A stretch of DNA of 64,000 nt from Bacteroidales bacterium (GCA_015061115.1 SUXE01000002.1:225944-289943), one strand, 5' to 3'. Shown: positions 1-9,320, counted from the stretch's first letter. Translations and numbers: made by a program. Notes: a model not told the origin generated them from the letters alone.

Positions 1-1
1 T

Positions 2-457
2 TTCTCTGATTCTCAATTCAATGAGGCTATCCAATATTGGAAGAGGAGGGATTTCTCTGATAAGAAAATATTTGTGAACTATCTCTATAAACTAACAATA
101 TTGGAAGACGGAATCCACAACGACGAATGGAAATTCATGATTAACCTTATGTCTCAACTGAGATTCAGCAACAGTTTTATTAATTTTTTCATAAACCGAT
201 ATTACGCCCTACGCACAGAATTTGAAGATTCAAAATCCAGTTCGTCGACGACACAAAAGTCCGACTTTGATTTGAATCCATATTATTCTATTTTAGGTGT
301 CGATACCAACGCATCATACGAAGAGATAAAAAAAGAATATCATAGTTTGGCTTTGACTCACCATCCTGATTTACCAAAGAATGCAGACCGCATACAAGAA
401 TGTGAGGAGATTATGGCAAAAATTAATGAAGCCTATAATAAAATAGTTAAGAATTAA
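2..457 (+). CDS. DnaJ-domain protein, 5' truncated (DjlA/TerB-like)
   Basis: The frame is open to the left edge of the window, so the start lies outside it. The last ~60 residues are a J domain: a Y-x-I-L-G-V opening, the HPD tripeptide (within THHPDLP) that stimulates DnaK ATPase, and an INEAY helix. The preceding part is helical and charged, compatible with the TerB-like domain that precedes the J domain in DjlA-type co-chaperones. A Ser/Thr-rich linker separates the two. The J-domain call is firm. The DjlA-like architecture is inference because only the C-terminal half is visible. Confidence 0.8.
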   Translation, partial: FSDSQFNEAIQYWKRRDFSDKKIFVNYLYKLTILEDGIHNDEWKFMINLMSQLRFSNSFINFFINRYYALRTEFEDSKSSSSTTQKSDFDLNPYYSILGVDTNASYEEIKKEYHSLALTHHPDLPKNADRIQECEEIMAKINEAYNKIVKN

Positions 458-621
458 GAGTTAAAAATCAAGAATCAAGCAAAACCAGCTAAAACATCTG
501 AAGTATAGAACAAAAAGCGACATACTCAATTGTTAAGAATCAAGCAAAGACAGTCAAAACAGAACGTTTGTTGATAAAATCCATTTTTCAACACAAAAAT
601 GTTGAAAAATAGTGTCACTTT
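458..621. other. Intergenic region with a near-direct repeat
   Basis: No gene is seen. The sequence AGAATCAAGCAAA occurs twice (about 469 and 537), each followed by a similar AAAAC-rich tail, giving an imperfect ~27-bp direct repeat spaced about 68 bp. The promoter of the next gene follows. Confidence 0.4.
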
Positions 622-652
622 TTTGCTTTTTAATTAAAAAATTATAGTTTTG
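622..652 (+). promoter_or_regulatory. Bacteroidetes-type promoter
   Basis: TTTG at 622-625, exactly 19 bases, then TAGTTTTG at 645-652, a perfect match to TTTG-N19-TAnnTTTG. It drives the gene at 760 and leaves a leader of about 100 nt. Confidence 0.75.
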
Positions 653-759
653 CAATGTGTATCCCTTAGTATGCCGTAAAAGGTTGAAGAATAGTCCACG
701 GCATACTTGGTTTTGGTTTGAATAAACAAAATAAAATAAGACATATAATATAAAAGACA

Positions 760-2358
760 ATGAGAAAGTTATTTCTAATGGCTTTTGCTTTCGGTCTTAC
801 TTCTGTTGCGAGTGTCAGTGCTCAGCAAACAGAGAAGTTGTCTACAAGTTTCACTTGCAAGGCCACTTATCCGAAAGGAAAAAACATCTATTTGATGGAT
901 TCTTGTAAGGTAAACTACACCATCAAAAAGATTGTAGGAAAAATGGGAGTTCACACTGATGTAGAATGGACATCACGCCCAGATTTCACTTACAACAAAG
1001 TCAAGGTTGACAGAGCCCAACTAAAAGGAGACAAGAACTATGAGGAACTTGTGTCGAGATTTGACATGATCACTCCTAAGAAAGCGACATTCGCAGTAAC
1101 ATTGATGTTCTACAGTGACAGAGCTAAGACATATTTTGCTTCTGCAAAGACAACTATCGAAGTCAACTATTTGGAAAAGGCTGGAGCAACCGTTTCTCCA
1201 GAGACATACACAATAAACGATTGGTCAGACAAACTTACTGACATATACGTAGGTAAGCAATCGAAGCCAGGAGTAGTCACTCCAGACAAGTCTATGAAGG
1301 AATTCCTGGATCTTATGCGTTTGACAGAGAGCACAACTAAGATGGATCCTTCACAGCGTGGTTACAACTACCGTCTACGTAACATTTTCACAAATGCAGA
1401 CAAAATTGACGTTGTTGACGCAAAGATCGTTTCTGTAGATTGGAACGATGACGACTACGACTTCCTTGTATACGAGGCTACAAAGCGTAAGGAATCTCTT
1501 GCACTTATGGCAAAGGGTGACTCTATGAAGGCAAGTGAGGTTTACTATTCAAACAGAAAATACGAGCCAATCATCAGCATGAAGTCTCCTACATACTGGA
1601 AGACAACAGGTGCTCCATGTGAGATTTTCGACAAGGCACTTAACCAGGCTGACACATACTACAAGAAAAAACAGTGGAACGAAGCTGGTATCTACTACAA
1701 CCAAGCATACAACTATGATTCGACAATGGCCTACCCTAAACAGCAAGCCATCAAGATTCAGGAGTATATCGATTACAAGAACAACAGAAATGTAACTGGT
1801 CTTATCGACATGATTTACGTAGAAGGAAATCACGAAGTGAAGAGCTTCTACATTGGCAAGACAGAGGTAACTCAGCAGCAGTGGGCTCGAGTTATGGGAA
1901 CAAACCCATCAAACTTCAAGGGTTGTAGAACATGTCCTGTAGAGAACGTATCATGGGATGAGGTTCAGCAATTCATCAAGAAGCTTAACGAGCAGACTGG
2001 ACTTAAGTACCGTCTAATGAGCGAGAAAGAGTGGGAGTACGCAGCTAAGGGCGGAAAGAACGGTTCAAAATCAGCATTCGCTGGTGGTGACAACCTAACA
2101 GAAGTTTCTTGGAACGCATACAACGCAGAACAGACAACTCACGGTGTAGGCGAGAAAGCTCCAAATGAACTTGGAATCTACGATATGACAGGAAATGTAG
2201 CTGAGTGGGTGAACAACCAGTACGACAAGACAACTCGTTTCGTCAAAGGTGGTTCATTTGCAGACGAAGCTTCTAACTGTGCTATCGAAGCAAAAGAGAA
2301 GTTAAAACCAGATTACAAAAGCAATAGTGTAGGTTTCCGTATCTGCCAGGATGAATAA
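760..2358 (+). CDS. Secreted SUMF1/FGE-fold protein (C-type-lectin-like), probably non-catalytic
   Basis: 532 residues with a clear signal peptide ending SVSAQQ. The N-terminal ~340 residues are an unassigned beta-rich region followed by a TPR-like stretch (YYNQAYNYDS). Residues ~347-531 are a formylglycine-generating-enzyme (SUMF1) domain: FYIGKTEVTQQQW, MGTNPSNF, PVENVSWDEVQ, RLMSEKEWEYAAKGG, GNVAEWV, a C-terminal VGFRIC. In true FGE a Cys pair follows the GGS motif; here GGSFADEASNC keeps only the second Cys, so sulfatase activation is unlikely. The domain probably acts as a structural or binding fold, as in GldK-type proteins. The start is fixed by the signal peptide. The next gene begins 14 bp downstream, so the two are very likely cotranscribed. 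Confidence 0.8.
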   Translation: MRKLFLMAFAFGLTSVASVSAQQTEKLSTSFTCKATYPKGKNIYLMDSCKVNYTIKKIVGKMGVHTDVEWTSRPDFTYNKVKVDRAQLKGDKNYEELVSRFDMITPKKATFAVTLMFYSDRAKTYFASAKTTIEVNYLEKAGATVSPETYTINDWSDKLTDIYVGKQSKPGVVTPDKSMKEFLDLMRLTESTTKMDPSQRGYNYRLRNIFTNADKIDVVDAKIVSVDWNDDDYDFLVYEATKRKESLALMAKGDSMKASEVYYSNRKYEPIISMKSPTYWKTTGAPCEIFDKALNQADTYYKKKQWNEAGIYYNQAYNYDSTMAYPKQQAIKIQEYIDYKNNRNVTGLIDMIYVEGNHEVKSFYIGKTEVTQQQWARVMGTNPSNFKGCRTCPVENVSWDEVQQFIKKLNEQTGLKYRLMSEKEWEYAAKGGKNGSKSAFAGGDNLTEVSWNAYNAEQTTHGVGEKAPNELGIYDMTGNVAEWVNNQYDKTTRFVKGGSFADEASNCAIEAKEKLKPDYKSNSVGFRICQDE

Positions 2359-2372
2359 AAAAGATAAGCAAA

Positions 2373-3734
2373 ATGAAAAGAGCAATATATCTACTGCTAG
2401 CAAGCAGTTTAAGTCTTTCTGTATGCGCTCAGAATAATGATGCAAAAGCGCGTGAACTTTATCCAAAGGCAATGGAGCTATTCAATGCTAAGGAGTATAA
2501 GGCAACTATCAACAAAGTTAACGAGATTGACAAATTGTTAGGTAAGGGTAACGCCCGCACAAACTATCTTCGTACAAAGGCAGCTTACGCTCTTAACGAT
2601 TACAATTTGGCCCAGAGTGCTTGTAAGGCATACTTCGAATCAATGCCAAAGCAAGACAAAGGATACTCAGAGATGGTGGTCATCAAAGAAAGCCTAATGT
2701 CATACTTCCAGGCTCAAATGAAGAAGAGACAGGAAGATGCTGCAGCTTGGGAAGCACAGGAAGCCGACAGAAAAGCACGTGAGGCAGCAGAAGAGGCATC
2801 ACGTCAAGCACAGATGAAAGCAGCTGCTGAAAAAAGAGCTGCTTACGCAAGTGAACTTGAGGCAAAAGACAAGCGTGAGGCTGAGGCTTATGCAAATGCG
2901 CAAAAGACAGGAACAAAAGCCGCTTACCAGGAGTTCATCTACGACTATCCTTATGGCAAGAAAGTAGCAGAGGCCAAGAGAGAGATGAACAAGAAATGGC
3001 CTTCACCTGTCCGCACACTAAAGAACGGAAAGTATGGATACACTGCTAACGGCAAATTCGTTGTAAAGCCAAAGTATGAGTATGCTACTGATTTCAGCGA
3101 CGGTGTTGCTCGCGTAGGTAAGGATGGCAAGTATGGATACGTCAATGAAATGGGCGAAGAAGTGGTTCCTTTGCAGTATACAGCAGCGTCATCATTCAAC
3201 TACGGCGTGGCAGCTGTTAAGGATCAGAACGGAGACGCATATTTCATTCTTCCTTCAGGTGCTCGTCTTCAGGATGCCACTTACCTTGATACAAAGAGCT
3301 TCAAAGAAGGTTTGGCTGCATGCCAGGATGAGAATTACCTATATGGATTCGTTGACAACAAGGGCAGATTGGTTGTTCAGCACAAATACAATACTGTTGG
3401 TTGGTTCAACGAAGGCATTTGCGCTGTAGGTAAGAACATCAACGGCAAGACACTTTATGGTTACATCGACAATAAGGGTAATCAGTTGTGCGACTTCTTG
3501 TATGATGAGGCAAAAGACTTCCAAGGTGGTGTTGCCCGTGTAAAGACAAACGGCAAATACGGACTTGTTGACAGATTCGGTTCTCCAATCACTTGCTGCG
3601 ACTACGACTATATCTCTGAGTTCAAGGCAGACGGATATGCGTTGGCTAAACGTTCCAACCTAGAAGTTTACATTGACAAAGAAGGTCAGTTGTGGGCAAA
3701 AGTAAATGGAAAATATGTAGCTGTGAAATTCTAA
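2373..3734 (+). CDS. Secreted WG-repeat protein with coiled coil
   Basis: 453 residues. A signal peptide (cut near VCAQ) is followed by a TPR-like helical region (~25-110, with ALNDYNLAQSACKAYFE), an Ala/Glu/Lys-rich coiled coil (~115-175), and about five WG/KWG repeats (~205-445) of the type GKYGYVNEMGEEVVPLQY and LYGFVDNKGRLVVQHKY. WG repeats form beta-structures used in binding; no enzyme motif is present. It shares a transcript with the SUMF1-like gene upstream, so the two may work together in the periplasm or at the outer membrane. Function is otherwise unknown. Confidence 0.8.
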   Translation: MKRAIYLLLASSLSLSVCAQNNDAKARELYPKAMELFNAKEYKATINKVNEIDKLLGKGNARTNYLRTKAAYALNDYNLAQSACKAYFESMPKQDKGYSEMVVIKESLMSYFQAQMKKRQEDAAAWEAQEADRKAREAAEEASRQAQMKAAAEKRAAYASELEAKDKREAEAYANAQKTGTKAAYQEFIYDYPYGKKVAEAKREMNKKWPSPVRTLKNGKYGYTANGKFVVKPKYEYATDFSDGVARVGKDGKYGYVNEMGEEVVPLQYTAASSFNYGVAAVKDQNGDAYFILPSGARLQDATYLDTKSFKEGLAACQDENYLYGFVDNKGRLVVQHKYNTVGWFNEGICAVGKNINGKTLYGYIDNKGNQLCDFLYDEAKDFQGGVARVKTNGKYGLVDRFGSPITCCDYDYISEFKADGYALAKRSNLEVYIDKEGQLWAKVNGKYVAVKF

Positions 3735-3765
3735 TATTCTCATATCTTTTATTTTTTAAGTTGGT

Positions 3766-3802
3766 AATCTCAAGTCGGTGTACACCGGCTTGGGATTTTT
3801 AT
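3766..3802 (+). terminator. Rho-independent terminator after the WG-repeat gene
   Basis: A long hairpin with two G-T positions, centred on GGTGTACACC and opening AATCTCAAG / CTTGGGATT, followed by a T run (3797-3801). Confidence 0.8.
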
Positions 3803-3832
3803 TTATAGACATTACTGTACACCATATGTAAA

Positions 3833-3866
3833 AAAATAGGGCTTATCATTTTGATAAACCCTATTT
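3833..3866 (-). terminator. Terminator of the AlbA_2 regulator gene
   Basis: Stem AAATAGGG/CCCTATTT with inner TTATCA/TGATAA. In the minus direction it is followed by a T-rich tract (TTTTTT from the A run 3831-3836). It lies just past the stop of the minus-strand gene. Confidence 0.7.
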
Positions 3867-3889
3867 ATAAAAAATTTTAGAATTCCTAA

Positions 3890-5539
3890 TCAGTAACGGA
3901 CATCCTTAACATACATATAAGTACGGTCACGAGTTGAGCCTTGAGCACAAACATATCCCTTGGATATCAATTTCTGCAAGTAACATTTCGTTTGTGAAAT
4001 TCCAAGGCCCATTTCAGATGCAATCACAGAAACTTGTGACGCTCCCAATTTCACCAAAACATTCATCAGATTGCGCTCTTTTAGTGGCAATTCTGGAAAG
4101 TCTGTTTGCCTATTTTGAGAGACACTTGTCCGATAATGATAAACATGTTCTTCCTTCACCATTGAAGGGTCATCACCATCATTTGTAAAAGAATACGGTT
4201 TTATACCGTCGGATTTGGCAGTCAATCCGTCACTTTTCACGCTCAATCCGTCACATCCATATAGTTTGATCATAGCATCTATATCAGGTTGTTGACCATG
4301 AGTGTCGAGAGTCAAGATTGTACGGTCGACTCCTCCCATCTCCTCCAAAATAGGCGAACATTTATACACATGACGCCATACATGAAAAATTCCGTTCAAT
4401 CCACTTCCTGCACGTTCACCATACTCAATCATCGACAACATTTTCAGCATCACTCCATTACGAGGATCTGACACTCCCCCTCCTATTGCTTCCGAGCAAG
4501 ACAAACGAAGGCCACCTGGGTTTGCAAAAACAAATTTATCCTGCATTTTTTGGATTACCAATCCACGTCTGCCATAGAAATCTGCATGTACGCAAGTATT
4601 GGTAATCGCCTCACGTAAAAGTTTGTGTAATGGAGTATCATCCACTCGTTGCATTCCCTTCATCACAAACGGCACTTTCAGCGAATCACAAAGACGAGGC
4701 ACCACTCTATATATAAAATCAAAGACGTTGCCACTCCAATCACCAGAAGAAGAGACGATACGGTCTGTCCAACGTGTGGTCGCCATTTGCCTGTTCTCTT
4801 GATAGTCAAGAAAATATTGAGGAAACTCACGCAGTATCTCATACTCATAGCCAAACATTAGCAATCCAGCTGCTGTCGGATGCAATGCGCCGTCTTCTCC
4901 AAGCCCTATAGCTCCCAATCGACGCAGAAACAACTCATCATCAAGATCACACCAAATATGGGATGGATGTGTTGTCTTGAACATCTGACGATAAGAGCGT
5001 ACGGTCTCTTTACAAAACACAGAAAAATCCATCTGTGTAAGCACCTTCATGTCAACGGTAGATGACGAAGCGTCTCTATACATCGCTGCCATTTCCTCCA
5101 CGGAACATAGGTAATCACCCTCACCGTTTCTTCTATAAGTTCCAGATTTTGGGTTTAATCCTTTGTAAACAGGCTTGAGCATACGTTCTGCACGGGGAAC
5201 TTCAATCACAAGTATATCTTTTCCATCAACACATTCAGCATGCACCATTCTTTCTGTCAGAAGATTTACGCTTACCACCTGTTTGTTGTTGATTTGGTTC
5301 CAAAAGTCTTTTTCAATTTTATATATATCTTTTAGACCAACCGCACGTAACGAAAGGTCTTCAGCTTCTTCCACCCCTAACAATATAACACCTCCATCTG
5401 TATTTGCAAACGAAGAATATGTTTCCCAAATGCTTCCTGGAATTCCGCCAAGCGCTTTTTTAGCTTCAATATGTAGGTTTTCTCTATAATCCGAAAGTTT
5501 GTTCCAGTCGAATTTTACTTTTGTTTGTTCTGTTCCCAT
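3890..5539 (-). CDS. AlbA_2 / HATPase_c_4 / winged-helix transcriptional regulator
   Basis: 549 residues. An AlbA_2 (Schlafen-type) domain spans ~17-140 (ENLHIEAKKA, SFANTDGGVILLGVEE, SGTYRRNGEGDYLCS). A GHKL-type ATPase-like HATPase_c_4 region spans ~300-400 (LLREAITNTCVHADF, VFANPGGLRL, GERAGSGLNGI). A C-terminal winged helix lies at ~485-549. Such proteins are cytoplasmic, putatively nucleic-acid-binding regulators common in Bacteroidetes accessory DNA. Residues 426-447 carry a heptad repeat built on KSDG. The same DNA word (GACGGATT) is repeated upstream of the gene, suggesting autoregulation. The target is unknown. Confidence 0.8.
   Translation of the reverse strand: MGTEQTKVKFDWNKLSDYRENLHIEAKKALGGIPGSIWETYSSFANTDGGVILLGVEEAEDLSLRAVGLKDIYKIEKDFWNQINNKQVVSVNLLTERMVHAECVDGKDILVIEVPRAERMLKPVYKGLNPKSGTYRRNGEGDYLCSVEEMAAMYRDASSSTVDMKVLTQMDFSVFCKETVRSYRQMFKTTHPSHIWCDLDDELFLRRLGAIGLGEDGALHPTAAGLLMFGYEYEILREFPQYFLDYQENRQMATTRWTDRIVSSSGDWSGNVFDFIYRVVPRLCDSLKVPFVMKGMQRVDDTPLHKLLREAITNTCVHADFYGRRGLVIQKMQDKFVFANPGGLRLSCSEAIGGGVSDPRNGVMLKMLSMIEYGERAGSGLNGIFHVWRHVYKCSPILEEMGGVDRTILTLDTHGQQPDIDAMIKLYGCDGLSVKSDGLTAKSDGIKPYSFTNDGDDPSMVKEEHVYHYRTSVSQNRQTDFPELPLKERNLMNVLVKLGASQVSVIASEMGLGISQTKCYLQKLISKGYVCAQGSTRDRTYMYVKDVRY
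4203..4252 (-). repeat. Intragenic 21-bp repeat on the word GACGGATT
   Basis: Plus-strand words ATACCGTC (4203), AATCCGTC (4224) and AATCCGTC (4245) are spaced exactly 21 bp. They encode the seven-residue SDGL-type repeat of the regulator's linker, and the same word recurs in the upstream region. Confidence 0.6.
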
Positions 5540-5554
5540 AATCTTTCTGTTATA

Positions 5555-5677
5555 AATCCGTCACAAATCTATTTCTTTTTTTTATATTTTCAAAATAATC
5601 CGTCATTTTTTACATATAATCCATCGGTATTTCGTTTTAGGCTTATTAAATCCGTCGGTATTGGACGTTAATCCGTC
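5555..5677. promoter_or_regulatory. Phased array of AATCCGTC operator-like repeats
   Basis: Five copies of AATCCGTC, one with a mismatch (AATCCATC), start at 5555, 5597, 5618, 5649 and 5670. Spacings of 42, 21, 31 and 21 bp are near multiples of 10.5, so all sites face the same side of the helix. The last two continue as GGTATTGG. The array sits between the divergent regulator gene and the promoter of the gene at 5807, and may bind the regulator's winged helix. This is inference from position and spacing. Confidence 0.55.
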
Positions 5678-5729
5678 GGTATTGGATTATTCTTTATGTG
5701 GTTTATAACAAAATTCGTTTTTGGAAAAT

Positions 5730-5761
5730 TTTGCATTTACAAACCTTATTCTTTATCTTTG
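5730..5761 (+). promoter_or_regulatory. Bacteroidetes-type promoter
   Basis: TTTG at 5730-5733, 20 bases, then TATCTTTG at 5754-5761, about 45 bp before the DUF4954 start. Confidence 0.7.
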
Positions 5762-5806
5762 TTAATGTTAAATCAGGAAATTCGCGGTAATTAAAGTTTT
5801 ACAAGT

Positions 5807-7711
5807 ATGCGACAATTAACATCGAAAGAAATTGAGTCTTTGCAAGCAAACGGATGCTATGCGGACGATTGGAAAAACATATCTGTGGCAGACGGATTCA
5901 ATGCAAATTCAGTCAGCAAAACTTCATTCTCTGGCAAATGCCAACTAGGAACATATTCAGGTGTTACTGAAATCAACGGAGTTCCATTCCAAAGAGGAAT
6001 CAACAATGCCCGCCTGCATAATTGCGTTGTCGGCAACGATGTTGTGATCGATGGAATAAGCAGATACATTTCCAATTATGAGATTGCTGACGGTGCGATA
6101 TTGGTCGACAACTGTGAAATTTTCTGCAACGGATCTACAGCATTCGGTACAGATACAAAGATAGCCGTGCTCAACGAGAACGGAGGACGATCAATTCCTT
6201 TGTCTCCAGCATTGACTGCTCAGCTCGCATATTTGGCAGTAATGTTCCGCGACTATAAAGTGTTTACTGAAAAAATCTGCACCTATCTTGATGAAAAATC
6301 TAAAGAATATATCTCACGTTCCGCTGATGCTCCACGAGGATATATCGGAAAGAACGCGATTGTAATTGGAAACAAAAAGATCGCAAACGTATGGATTGGA
6401 GAAAATGCGACAGTTAAAGATTGCACTTCTCTTGAAAACGGCATTGTGAAATCGTCTGCTTCTGACCCTTCTTCAATAACAACAGATGTATTGGCCAACA
6501 ACTTCATTCTCTGCAACGGAGCAAAAGTGATGGACGGAGCGATTATCCGCAACACATTCGTTGGCCAGAACACAGAAGTGGGTCTAGGATTCTCTGCGAC
6601 AGACACATTCTTCAGTGCGAACTGTCAGGCATTCCACGGAGAGTCGTGTTCACTGTTTGCCGGTCCATTCACCGTGTCGCACCATAAATCAACTTTACTT
6701 ATTGCCGCAATGTTCAGTTTCATGAACGCAGGTAGTGCGACAAACCAAAGCAACCACTACTACCGTCTTGGACCAAACCATGAAGGAGTTCTTCAGCGTG
6801 GAAGCAAAACAGCGAGTGGCTCTTACGTGTTGTGGCCAGCCGTAACAGGTGTGTTCACTCTGGTTAAAGGAAAACACGGAGGCAATCTTGACACTCGTAA
6901 ATTGCCTTTCTCATATTTGATAGAACAGAATTCCGAAACTTGGATTTATCCAGGTTCAAGCATGAAGTCGTGCGGAACAATGCGCGACATCAACAAATGG
7001 AAAAAACGTGACAAGAGAAAGACTATTGATGATAGCAGCGACATCATCAACTTCGACGTAATGAGTCCGTTTATTGTGGCTGAAGTGGCAGAAGGTTTCG
7101 AATTCCTTACAGAAAAACAACACCACCAACGTCGTGCAGGTGTGAACTATCATAAATACGGACGAGCTAAAATGCATTCAGTGGCAGTCGACGAAGGTGT
7201 TGACCTATACGCAATGTTTCTTTCCACATTCGCAGTTCGTTTGCTGAAGTCGTGCGACACTACAAATTTGAAAGCTCTGTATGAAAAAGCATCCAGCTAT
7301 GAGATAGACAAATGGGCTGATATTGCCGGAGCTTACTGCAGCAGAAAAAAATTGTTTGGATTCATCGACAAAGTAGCAAACAGCAAAGAATGCAGTAGCG
7401 TCATCACAAACTTCCTTTCTGATCTGAAAAACGGATACGAGGAAGAGAAAAAAATGTGGGGATTGAAATTTATACTCGAACAAAGATTCAACGGCAACAT
7501 TGAAGCTGCCATATCTGCAGACGCAATTGCTGATATCATCAGCGAAGGCGAAACCGCAGAAAACACTCTTGCAAAGATGATCGCGACTGACAAAGAGAGA
7601 GAATTCTCACAATTCATGCAGGTTGGTTATGGATTGGATGGCAATGATCCAGTCGGCGATTTCAACAATGTGCAGGATAAAAACAATGTCGCAGATATAC
7701 CTGTCTTCTAA
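5807..7711 (+). CDS. DUF4954 family left-handed beta-helix protein
   Basis: 634 residues without a signal peptide. The first ~280 residues show repeated short hydrophobic turns typical of hexapeptide left-handed beta-helices (INNARLHNCVVGNDVVIDG, KVMDGAIIRNTFVGQNTEVG), the fold of many sugar-nucleotide acyl- and uridylyltransferases. The helical C-terminal half is characteristic of DUF4954 as I recall it. No catalytic residue can be assigned. It is first in a unit with a small protein and a sugar aminotransferase, which suggests nucleotide-sugar or envelope polysaccharide metabolism; that role is inference. Gap to the next gene is 11 bp. Confidence 0.75.
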   Translation: MRQLTSKEIESLQANGCYADDWKNISVADGFNANSVSKTSFSGKCQLGTYSGVTEINGVPFQRGINNARLHNCVVGNDVVIDGISRYISNYEIADGAILVDNCEIFCNGSTAFGTDTKIAVLNENGGRSIPLSPALTAQLAYLAVMFRDYKVFTEKICTYLDEKSKEYISRSADAPRGYIGKNAIVIGNKKIANVWIGENATVKDCTSLENGIVKSSASDPSSITTDVLANNFILCNGAKVMDGAIIRNTFVGQNTEVGLGFSATDTFFSANCQAFHGESCSLFAGPFTVSHHKSTLLIAAMFSFMNAGSATNQSNHYYRLGPNHEGVLQRGSKTASGSYVLWPAVTGVFTLVKGKHGGNLDTRKLPFSYLIEQNSETWIYPGSSMKSCGTMRDINKWKKRDKRKTIDDSSDIINFDVMSPFIVAEVAEGFEFLTEKQHHQRRAGVNYHKYGRAKMHSVAVDEGVDLYAMFLSTFAVRLLKSCDTTNLKALYEKASSYEIDKWADIAGAYCSRKKLFGFIDKVANSKECSSVITNFLSDLKNGYEEEKKMWGLKFILEQRFNGNIEAAISADAIADIISEGETAENTLAKMIATDKEREFSQFMQVGYGLDGNDPVGDFNNVQDKNNVADIPVF

Positions 7712-7722
7712 ACAGAACACTC

Positions 7723-8094
7723 ATGACAAAAATAGAAGAATTACACGTCGGCTCATTATTCTATATCGGCAACAAGATACAGAAAATTACCGCATCAGAC
7801 ATACAGACCATCAAACAGGCAGAACGATTCGGTTTGCCTCTTGATGGATTTCGCCCAATACTCATCACAGAAGAGACTTTGAAGAAATACAAATTCTCAA
7901 AACTTGCAGAGACGACAGACCATACACTGTTTGGTTTGGGAGAGATCTACATCAGCTACAAAAAAAGTGGATCTCATCTTATTTGTGCCCAGTCTCGTGC
8001 AGAAATAGGAAAACCATTCACATATATCCATCAGTTGCAAAACATTTGCAATTCTCTTTTCGGATTTGATTTAGAAGACAGTTCAGTTATTTAG
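7723..8094 (+). CDS. Conserved small hypothetical protein
   Basis: 123 residues, cytoplasmic. The segment RPILITEETLKKYKF and the ending YIHQLQNICNSLFGF follow a pattern I recall from short Bacteroidetes chromosomal and phage-associated proteins (P-L-T-E-E ... V-H-Q-L-Q-N). No function is known. It lies 11 bp after the DUF4954 gene, and its TAG stop is 1 bp before the aminotransferase ATG, so all three genes are probably one operon. Confidence 0.65.
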   Translation: MTKIEELHVGSLFYIGNKIQKITASDIQTIKQAERFGLPLDGFRPILITEETLKKYKFSKLAETTDHTLFGLGEIYISYKKSGSHLICAQSRAEIGKPFTYIHQLQNICNSLFGFDLEDSSVI

Positions 8095-8095
8095 C

Positions 8096-9226
8096 ATGCA
8101 GAAAATAGTAGAGATGTGCGATTTGAAGCATCAAACTGCAAAAATACGCAGTGAAATTGATGGTGCAATCGCAGAGGCAATTGAATCCTCAGCATTCATA
8201 AAAGGAGCCAAAGTAGCTGAATTCGAAAAGAATGCGGCTGAGTATATCGGCACAAAGCATTGTATTTCAGTGGGCAACGGCACAGACGCATTATATATAG
8301 CACTTATGATGCTCAACCTTGCGCCTGGCAGTGAAGTGATAACTCCAAGTTTCACATTCGTCGCCACTGCAGAAGCCATATTACGTGCAGGATTAAAGCC
8401 AGTTTTTGTGGACATATCAGATTCCACATTCAACATAGACGCCAAAACATTCGAAGCCGCAATCACGAAAGACACCAAAGCTGCGATTATCGTGCACTTG
8501 TTCGGACAAAGCGCGGAAATGGAGTCGATCATGAAAGTAGCGAAAAAACATTCCGTCGAAATCATTGAGGATTTCTGTCAGTCGTTTGGAGCAGAATGTG
8601 AGATAGAAGGAAAAACTAAGAAAGCAGGATCAATCGGAAGAATCGGTTGCACATCTTTCTTCCCATCAAAAAATCTCGGATGCTTTGGCGACGGTGGAGC
8701 AATATTCACAGACGATGATACAATCGCAGACAATGCCAGAGCATTCGCCAACCATGGAATGAGAGTGAAATACACATACGACAGTGTAGGAATCAACTCA
8801 CGTCTTGACGCAATGCAAGCAGGCATACTTAACGTCAAAATAAAGCATGTGGACTCTTATCTGGAATGTAGAAGAAACGCAGCGTCTACATATAAAAGAA
8901 TGCTTACTGATGTCGACGGAATAATTATCCCGACAGAGCAAGAAGGATGCCGCCACACATACAACCAGTTCACAATCAGAGTGAAAGATGGAAGACGCGA
9001 TGAATTGAAGAGTTACCTGGAAGAGAAAGGTATTCCGTCTATGATATACTATCCCTACCCTATCCACCAGCAGAAAGCATACCTTGAATCGCCACATCGT
9101 ATAGCAGACAAATTATCCAACACAGAAATGCTATGCAAAGAGGTTCTGAGTCTGCCGATGCATACTGAACTGGACGAAAAAATCATCCAGACAATCACGT
9201 CTACAATAAAAGAATTCTTCAAATAA
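8096..9226 (+). CDS. DegT/DnrJ/EryC1/StrS family PLP aminotransferase
   Basis: 376 residues, the usual family length. Motifs: VGNGTDALYIAL (cofactor phosphate binding), PSFTFVATAEAI, the EDF-CQSFGA region with Asp159 contacting the PLP ring nitrogen, and FFPSKNLGCFGDGGA with Lys192 as Schiff-base lysine. These enzymes aminate keto-sugar nucleotides for O-antigen, capsule or glycan synthesis. Substrate cannot be read from sequence. It ends the DUF4954 operon and is followed by a terminator. Confidence 0.9.
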   Translation: MQKIVEMCDLKHQTAKIRSEIDGAIAEAIESSAFIKGAKVAEFEKNAAEYIGTKHCISVGNGTDALYIALMMLNLAPGSEVITPSFTFVATAEAILRAGLKPVFVDISDSTFNIDAKTFEAAITKDTKAAIIVHLFGQSAEMESIMKVAKKHSVEIIEDFCQSFGAECEIEGKTKKAGSIGRIGCTSFFPSKNLGCFGDGGAIFTDDDTIADNARAFANHGMRVKYTYDSVGINSRLDAMQAGILNVKIKHVDSYLECRRNAASTYKRMLTDVDGIIIPTEQEGCRHTYNQFTIRVKDGRRDELKSYLEEKGIPSMIYYPYPIHQQKAYLESPHRIADKLSNTEMLCKEVLSLPMHTELDEKIIQTITSTIKEFFK

Positions 9227-9274
9227 AACGACATAGATACGCCATTTTGGCATATCATAAAAAGACTATATATA

Positions 9275-9320
9275 AAGGCTGTGCCAAATATGCAGACAAT
9301 GCAGATTGGCACAGCTTTTG
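9275..9320 (+). terminator. Terminator between the aminotransferase and groES
   Basis: Stem AAGGCTGTGCCAA / TTGGCACAGCTTTT around an AT-rich loop, ending in a short T run. No clear TAnnTTTG box was seen between it and groES. Confidence 0.6.

Noticed and set aside
760..2358. Sulfatase-activating FGE
   Set aside because: The first Cys of the catalytic pair is missing after GGS, and no sulfatase gene is in the window.
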